NCBI GenBank assembly: GCA_963753385.1 | Contig: CAVWCC010000004.1 | Location: 186,001 to 250,000 of the forward strand | Direction: 5' to 3' | DNA: 64,000 nucleotides | Source of the DNA: JALZKA01 sp963753385 | GTDB taxonomy: Bacteria; Actinomycetota; Thermoleophilia; Solirubrobacterales; 70-9 | Shown here: positions 59,223 through 64,000 of the stretch, one piece after another | How positions within the stretch are numbered: position 1 is the first letter of the stretch | Layout of the letters: each line of letters begins with the position of its first letter | The notes under the pieces: model-generated | Database searches by the model: none | Told to the model about the DNA's origin: nothing | The model's input: only the letters and a program-made list of their open reading frames with translations | Translations under genes and position numbers: made by a program

Positions 59223-61159
59223 CTGCGCGGCGTCAACGCCCCAGTCCGAGTGGCGAGCTCGACGAAGTAGTCGAGCGCGTCAGGGTTGGCGAGCGACTCG
59301 CGGCTGGCCGCCTTGTCGGGCGGCTCGCCCATGAGGATGCGCTTGACCGGGACCTCGAGCGCCTTGCCCGACAGCGTGCGCGGGACCTCGGCGATCTGGT
59401 GGACCTCGTTGGGGACATGGCGCGGCGAGCAGTCCTCGCGCACGCGCGCCTTGATCCGCACGACGAGGTCCTCGGCGAGGCGCTCCCCGTCGCGCAGGAC
59501 GACGAACAGCGGCATCCAGCCGTCGGTCCCCTCGCGCGGGACGTCGACCACCAGCGCGTCGACGACCTCGTCGACCGCGAGCACCGCGCGGTAGATCTCG
59601 CCCGTGCCCATCCGGATGCCACCACGGTTGATCGTCGAGTCCGAGCGGCCGTGGATGATCGCGGTGCCGCGCTCGGTGATCTCGATCCAGTCGCCGTGGC
59701 GCCAGACCCCCGGATACGCCGAGAAGTAGCTCTCCCGCAGGCGCGACCCGTCCTCGTCGCCCCAGAACCCGATCGGCATCGAGGGCATCGGGTCGGTCAG
59801 CACGAGCTCGCCGACCTCGCCGACCAGCGCGTTGCCGTCCTCGTCGAACGCCTCCACCTTCGCGCCCAGGGAGCGCGCCTGCAGCTCGCCGCTGTGCACA
59901 GGCAGCGTCGGGACGCCGCCGACGAAGGCGGTGCACAGGTCGCTGCCGCCGCTGGTGGAGAACAGCCACGTGTCGGCGCCGACGTGCTCGTACACCCAGG
60001 CGAAACCCTCCGGCGACAGCGGCGAGCCGGTCGAGCCGACCGCCCGCAGCGCGCCGAGATCGCGCCCGGAGCGCGGCTCGACGCCCGCGTTCATGCACGC
60101 GGCTATGTACGAAGCACTCGTGCCGAACATCGTCATCGCGGTCTCCTCAGCGAGGCTCCACAGCGCCCCCAGGTCCGGCGTGGCCGGGTTGCCGTCGTAC
60201 AGCACGATCGAGGCCGGGGTCAGCAGCGCGCCGACCAGGAAGTTCCACATCATCCAGCCGGTCGTGGTGAACCAGAAGAGCCGGTCGCCCTCCTGGGCGT
60301 CGAGGTGCAGGTGCAGCTTCTTGAGGTGCTCGAGCAGGATCCCGCCCTGGCTGTGGACGATCGCCTTGGGCAGGCCGGTCGTGCCCGAGCTGTAGAGCAC
60401 CCAGAGCGGATGGTCGAACGGCAGCTGCGCGAACCGAAGCGGCGCGCCGTCTGCGATCAGCTCGGGCGGCCAGCCCGATCCGTCGAGGTAGCCGAAGCGC
60501 ACCACCTGCGCGCCGGTCTCCCCGGCGATCTGCTCGACGACCGTCTCGCGGTCGAAGTCGCGGCCGCCGTAGCGGTAGCCATCGACCGCCAACAGCACCT
60601 TCGGCTTGATCTGTGCGAAGCGGTCGATCACCGAGCGCGCGCCGAACTCAGGAGCCGCGCTGGACCACACCGCCCCAAGCGACGCGCTGGCCAGGAACGC
60701 AGCGATCGTCTCGGGGATGTTCGGCATGTATGCCGCGACGCGATCGCCCGGGCGGACGCCGAGCCCCCGCAGGCCGGTCGCCAGCCGCGCGGTCTGCTCG
60801 CGCAGCTCGCCCCACGACCACGTCGACAGCTCGCGCAGCTCGGACGCGTGCCGGATCGCCACCGCCGCGTCGTCGCGACCGCGGAAGAAGTGCTCGGCGT
60901 AGCTCAGCCGCGCGCCCGGGAACCACTGCGCGCCCGGCATCCCGCGACGGCCGAGCACCCTCTCGTACGGCGCGCTCGCCATGACGTCGAAGAAGTCCCA
61001 GACAGCGCCCCAGAAGCCCTCGAGGTCGGTGACCGACCAGCGCCACAGGTCGTCGTATGGGCCCTCGCGGCCGACCGCCCGCGCGAACCGGGTCAGCATC
61101 GCGCGCTCGATCCTCTCGCCCGACGGGCTCCACAGCACAGCGGGGGAGCGGCAAGACAC
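59219..61159 (-). CDS. Acetoacetyl-CoA synthetase (acetoacetate--CoA ligase)
   Basis: A 646-residue AMP-forming acyl-CoA synthetase of the acetoacetate type: VLWSPSGERIERAMLTRFAR at the N-terminus, PFDHPLWVLYSSGTTGLPKA for the ATP-binding P-loop, TTGWMMWNFLVGALL, GRSDSTINRGGIRMGTGEIY (the A8 hinge), and LSGKALEVPVKRIL with the catalytic Lys. It activates acetoacetate or another short oxo-acid at the end of a degradation route. The start is uncertain: GTG 61159 or GTG 61138. The operator copy at 61195-61209 lies just upstream and is shared with the divergent ferredoxin gene. Confidence 0.92.
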   Translation of the reverse strand: MSCRSPAVLWSPSGERIERAMLTRFARAVGREGPYDDLWRWSVTDLEGFWGAVWDFFDVMASAPYERVLGRRGMPGAQWFPGARLSYAEHFFRGRDDAAVAIRHASELRELSTWSWGELREQTARLATGLRGLGVRPGDRVAAYMPNIPETIAAFLASASLGAVWSSAAPEFGARSVIDRFAQIKPKVLLAVDGYRYGGRDFDRETVVEQIAGETGAQVVRFGYLDGSGWPPELIADGAPLRFAQLPFDHPLWVLYSSGTTGLPKAIVHSQGGILLEHLKKLHLHLDAQEGDRLFWFTTTGWMMWNFLVGALLTPASIVLYDGNPATPDLGALWSLAEETAMTMFGTSASYIAACMNAGVEPRSGRDLGALRAVGSTGSPLSPEGFAWVYEHVGADTWLFSTSGGSDLCTAFVGGVPTLPVHSGELQARSLGAKVEAFDEDGNALVGEVGELVLTDPMPSMPIGFWGDEDGSRLRESYFSAYPGVWRHGDWIEITERGTAIIHGRSDSTINRGGIRMGTGEIYRAVLAVDEVVDALVVDVPREGTDGWMPLFVVLRDGERLAEDLVVRIKARVREDCSPRHVPNEVHQIAEVPRTLSGKALEVPVKRILMGEPPDKAASRESLANPDALDYFVELATRTGALTPRR

Positions 61160-61194
61160 CCGCGGGCACGGTAGCAGACGTTCCGCCTATCGAC

Positions 61195-61209
61195 TGGACT
61201 CTATGTCCA
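61195..61209. promoter_or_regulatory. Symmetric operator-like repeat, divergent ligase/ferredoxin-LDI promoter
   Basis: TGGAC-TCTAT-GTCCA is a perfectly symmetric 5+5 repeat with the same spacing as TAGAC-N5-GTCTA (8 of 10 arm bases shared). It lies 24 bases before the ferredoxin ATG. A TATCAT box for the plus strand is at 61219-61224. Confidence 0.5.
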
Positions 61210-61232
61210 TCAGTGCGGTATCATCCGTTCGC

Positions 61233-61421
61233 ATGCAAGTCCTAGCCGACCAGGACAAGTGCATCGGGAGTGGCAGCTGCGTGGTCGCCTGTCCTGAGGT
61301 GTTCGCCTTGAACGACGACGGCATCGTCGAAGTCCTTGAGAGCGACCCGGGCGAGGAGCTGCTCGACCAGGTCGACGAGGCGATCGGATCCTGTCCGGCG
61401 ACGTGCATCTGGCGCGAGTAG
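61233..61421 (+). CDS. Small 3Fe-4S-type ferredoxin
   Basis: A 62-residue ferredoxin: MQVLADQDKCIGSGSCVVAC followed by PEVFALNDDG and, at the end, SCPATCIWRE. The cysteines Cys10, Cys16, Cys20 and the CP near the end match single-cluster ferredoxins that serve P450s in actinobacteria. It could accept electrons from the reductases at 40678 or 49350. It begins 24 bases from the operator at 61195 and lies 28 bases before the linalool-dehydratase-like gene on the same strand, probably one transcript. No P450 is adjacent, which is unusual for this ferredoxin type. Confidence 0.9.
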   Translation: MQVLADQDKCIGSGSCVVACPEVFALNDDGIVEVLESDPGEELLDQVDEAIGSCPATCIWRE

Positions 61422-61449
61422 GCGCAGGCGAGTAGCCGCAGGAGTCACG

Positions 61450-63621
61450 TTGAACTCTGAGGCCCTCCGCGGCGCCCACCCCTGGAGCGAGATCTTCGAC
61501 ACGGCCTCCGCGCTGCTCGAGCGTCACGGTTGGCGCGCGCTCGTTGCAGACCTCGCGGCACCCCAGGGAGGGTCCGGGGCGGGAAGGCCACTGGCGCCTC
61601 TGTTCCGGAAGATCCGCGAGATCCCGACGGACGTGTGGGCCTCGGCACTGGCCCCTGCGGCGCTCGTCGGGGCGGGCGCGGCCGCGACGACCGCTCGACG
61701 CGAAGCCGCCAGCCCCTCGCCGGAGCTGCCGCTGGAGGACCGCTGGGAGCGCTCGCTGCAGATCCCGGAGCGGGACGCGCCCCTGGGCCCGGTGAGTCGG
61801 GCGCGTCAGCAGCGAATGCTCGCGATCCTCGCGGGATTGGAGCTTGCCGCCATCGTAGGCGCACGGGCAGCCCCCGATCCGCGCAGGGAAGCGTTCGCGG
61901 TCGGGATGATGGCGCCTGGAGCGGGCTTCATCTACACCCGCGATCCCGTGTACTTCGCGGTTGCCGTGTCGGCGTTCGTGCTGACCCTGCTGCTCTGGTG
62001 GGCGACGGCAAACATCCTCCTCCCGCCCGCGGTCTGGGTCGCCGCCGCAGCCGTCGCCGGTCGGCGCGCGTCAGCGCGTGGCGGGTGGCGACCGGCGATC
62101 GCAGCGGTGCCGACGGCGCTGGCTGGCGTCGGCGTGTACCTCGGGCGTCGCCAACGCAGCCGGTTCAAGTCTCAGGTCGCGGCGGGACGGGAGCTCAACG
62201 AGGTCCTGGCGACGGTCCGCCCGCCGCTCCGCGGCGCCGACCGGCCCGCGCCCGACACGGTCGGGCCCGAGCTCAACGACTTCGAGCTCGGTCTCACCCG
62301 CACGCTCGTGGACATCGGGCTTCAGGCACCCGACGACTGGTCGAACTACAACCTCATCGAGCAGTTCCAGAGCGCTTCTCTGAGGTATCAGATCAACTTC
62401 AACCAGTGGGCGCTCGCAATGCAGCAGTTCACGCGGGTTCCGGCGTTCCGCGGCTACCTCAGCGCGGCCCAGCAGGCGCTGTTCGCCAAGTACCAGGAGA
62501 AGAAGGTCTGGAGCTACTGGTTCTGGGAGAACCTCTGGGGCAATCTGGAGCTGAACCCGGACCCGATCCGCCGTCAGAACATCATGATGACGGGGTTCTG
62601 CGCCCTGGGCGTCGGGCTCTACGAGAACGCGACCGGCGACATGCGCTTCAGCCGGCCAGGCGCCTTCCGTTTCCGGTGGAGCGATTCGCGCGTGTTCGAC
62701 TACAGCCTCGAAGACATGTGCCGAGCGATGGTCGACGACATGACGCGATCGCCATGGAGCGCCATGGTGTGCGAGCCGAACTGGCTGTTCGCGTTCTGCA
62801 ACACCGTCGGCAACAGCGCGCTGATGATCCACGACCGCCTCCACGGCACGGCCTTCCACGAGGCCACACGCCGTGGCTTCGAGCGCGCCATCGACGAGGA
62901 GTTCTCCAATCCCGATGGCTCATTGAACTGGTATCGGTCGACGCGGACCGGCCTCGGGCTGTCCGGGAGCATCTTCTCGACCGAACTACGGCCCCTCATG
63001 CCGGACATCGCAGATCGTGGTTGGGCGCTCGCGCGCCGAGCGTTCGTCGACGACGGCGGCCAGGTGAGAACCCCGCTGCGAAACGTCGATCGGCTCGTTG
63101 ATGGGGGCAACTACTCGTACGGACCGCTGCCGCCCTACGCCGCGATGATCGGCGCCGCGCGCGAGGTCGGCGAGGAGCGCCTTGCCCAGGCTGCGCTGGA
63201 CGAGTTGCTCGACCGGCTTCCGCCGCACGTCTCCGAGGGCGGCGTGCGCTTCGACGGCGCCTCGCTCTCAGGGACGGCTCAACTCGGTCGAGCCCTGTTC
63301 GGTCGCAAGGCCGGCTGGCTCGACGCCGTCACTCGTGGACGGCCCGCGGCATGGGACAGCGGTCCCGTCCTCGCCACCGTGCCCTACCCGGAGGTTCTCG
63401 TCGCCCGCGCCGTATCGGACGGCGCCAGGCTCGAGCTGGTCCTGAGGACGGGCACGGACCCCGGCCGGCGCGCCCTCGGCCTGGCGCAGCTGGAACCCGG
63501 CAGGGACTACGACGTGACCGGCGCCCTGGAGTCCTCCGTCACAGCCAAGCGCGACGGCACGGCGACGATCTCGGTGGACCTCGACGGACGCGCCGAGGTC
63601 TCCGTCGCTCCACGCGCCTGA
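61450..63621 (+). CDS. Membrane-anchored linalool dehydratase/isomerase (LDI)-domain protein
   Basis: A 723-residue protein. Residues 1-160 are polar; about 168-205 and 217-235 form two or three membrane segments (VYFAVAVSAFVLTLLLWW). From about 290 an LDI-like alpha/alpha barrel follows: VWSYWFWENLWGNLELNPDP, NIMMTGFCALGVGLYENATG, SAMVCEPNWLFAFCNTVGNS, HDRLHGTAFHEATRRGF. The two active-site cysteines of LDI, nine apart, are kept (Cys441, Cys450). From memory of the Castellaniella enzyme, the catalytic Asp and His align with Asn316 and Phe383, so the chemistry may differ. TTG 61450 is chosen for its GGAG site. The window's terpene link rests mainly on this gene. Confidence 0.78.
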   Translation: MNSEALRGAHPWSEIFDTASALLERHGWRALVADLAAPQGGSGAGRPLAPLFRKIREIPTDVWASALAPAALVGAGAAATTARREAASPSPELPLEDRWERSLQIPERDAPLGPVSRARQQRMLAILAGLELAAIVGARAAPDPRREAFAVGMMAPGAGFIYTRDPVYFAVAVSAFVLTLLLWWATANILLPPAVWVAAAAVAGRRASARGGWRPAIAAVPTALAGVGVYLGRRQRSRFKSQVAAGRELNEVLATVRPPLRGADRPAPDTVGPELNDFELGLTRTLVDIGLQAPDDWSNYNLIEQFQSASLRYQINFNQWALAMQQFTRVPAFRGYLSAAQQALFAKYQEKKVWSYWFWENLWGNLELNPDPIRRQNIMMTGFCALGVGLYENATGDMRFSRPGAFRFRWSDSRVFDYSLEDMCRAMVDDMTRSPWSAMVCEPNWLFAFCNTVGNSALMIHDRLHGTAFHEATRRGFERAIDEEFSNPDGSLNWYRSTRTGLGLSGSIFSTELRPLMPDIADRGWALARRAFVDDGGQVRTPLRNVDRLVDGGNYSYGPLPPYAAMIGAAREVGEERLAQAALDELLDRLPPHVSEGGVRFDGASLSGTAQLGRALFGRKAGWLDAVTRGRPAAWDSGPVLATVPYPEVLVARAVSDGARLELVLRTGTDPGRRALGLAQLEPGRDYDVTGALESSVTAKRDGTATISVDLDGRAEVSVAPRA

Positions 63622-63698
63622 CCGATCGCCAGCGCCGCCACGCGCGCCCCGGGTCGTCCATTCCGCCCGCTAGTCTTGATTGAAAGTCGCTTGACGCC

Positions 63699-64000
63699 AT
63701 GCCCAAGGCCGCTACCGCAACTTCCGAGGCACCCCGTACCTTGCGCGAGGAGCAGCGCGCGTACACCCAGCGCAAGTTGATGGAGGCCGGGCTGCAGGTA
63801 TTCGACGAGCACGGCTACACGCAGGCGAGCATCGACCAGGTCGTCGCGGCCGCCGGAGCCAGCCGCGCGACGTTCTACCTGCACTTCAAGAGCAAGGCGC
63901 AGCTCATGGAGCAGGTCATCATCGCGCGCCAGGCCGAGCTCTTGCCCTTGGTCCGCGAGGGCTTCTCGAAGATCCGCACGCGCAGCGACCTGCGGTCGTG
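63699..64000 (+). CDS. TetR-family transcriptional regulator, 3'-partial
   Basis: The first 100 residues of a TetR repressor, cut by the window edge. The helix-turn-helix region TQRKLMEAGLQVFDEHGY, ASIDQVVAAAGASRATFYLH and FKSKAQLMEQVI is nearly identical to that of the TetR gene at 44759, while the N-terminal leader differs. The pair are recent paralogues and could bind the same operator. It starts at ATG 63699, 77 bases after the LDI-like gene, on the same strand. Confidence 0.9.
   Translation, partial: MPKAATATSEAPRTLREEQRAYTQRKLMEAGLQVFDEHGYTQASIDQVVAAAGASRATFYLHFKSKAQLMEQVIIARQAELLPLVREGFSKIRTRSDLRS

Overview
The window is 64 kb of very GC-rich bacterial DNA. It has many GTG starts, tight ATGA/GTGA stop-start overlaps, TetR regulators, three LLM flavin monooxygenases, acyl-CoA enzymes and a FAS II cluster. 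The coding style fits an Actinomycetota soil bacterium; Thermoleophilia/Solirubrobacterales is my best guess (inference only). I see no tRNA, rRNA, CRISPR array, transposase or T-run terminator.

Layout. (1) 1-2.3 kb: the end of a frameshifted LuxR-type regulator, a decayed HxlR remnant and a gene-free gap. (2) 2.3-12.3 kb, minus strand: a nearly complete type II fatty-acid synthesis operon (fabD-fabH-fabG-acpP-fabF-carboxyltransferase-SGNH hydrolase-MaoC-fabI) headed by a histidine kinase/response regulator pair. A 16-bp GC-rich palindrome occurs once before the two-component genes and once before fabD. (3) 12.3-13.8 kb and 22.5-24.3 kb: two paralogous secreted NHL beta-propeller proteins, one with an RTX-like tail and flanked by imperfect direct repeats. 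(4) 13.9-22.4 kb: an FAD oxidoreductase, then a minus-strand operon (two tiny genes, a Cu-type P-ATPase, a B12-binding-like protein, a Baeyer-Villiger-like monooxygenase) divergent from an ADP-forming acyl-CoA synthetase. (5) 24.6-63.6 kb: a catabolic island of alcohol and aldehyde dehydrogenases, SDRs, LLM monooxygenases with an FMN reductase, a HAPMO-type Baeyer-Villiger enzyme, an epoxide hydrolase, amidohydrolases, metallo-beta-lactamase-fold hydrolases, ferredoxin and two ferredoxin reductases, acetoacetyl-CoA synthetase and a membrane-anchored linalool dehydratase/isomerase-like protein. At its centre is a nine-gene operon (ACP, AhpD-like protein, HyuA, HyuB, DapA-like lyase, epimerase, thiolase-like/DUF35 pair, crotonase). 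The second TetR paralogue starts at the right edge.

How it may work together. Oxygenases, hydrolases and dehydrogenases would open and oxidise an alicyclic or terpenoid-like substrate, followed by CoA activation and retro-aldol or beta-oxidation cleavage. The substrate is not shown by the sequence. Five to nine copies of an inverted repeat, TAGAC-N5-GTCTA, lie in the intergenic regions of 20-61 kb and suggest one regulon under TetR-type repressors. Three further promoters share a TTGACA-N17-TAnnGT core with a conserved spacer.

Quality note. Eleven genes are interrupted, and each reads through if one base is removed. This looks more like systematic insertion errors than eleven independent pseudogenes.
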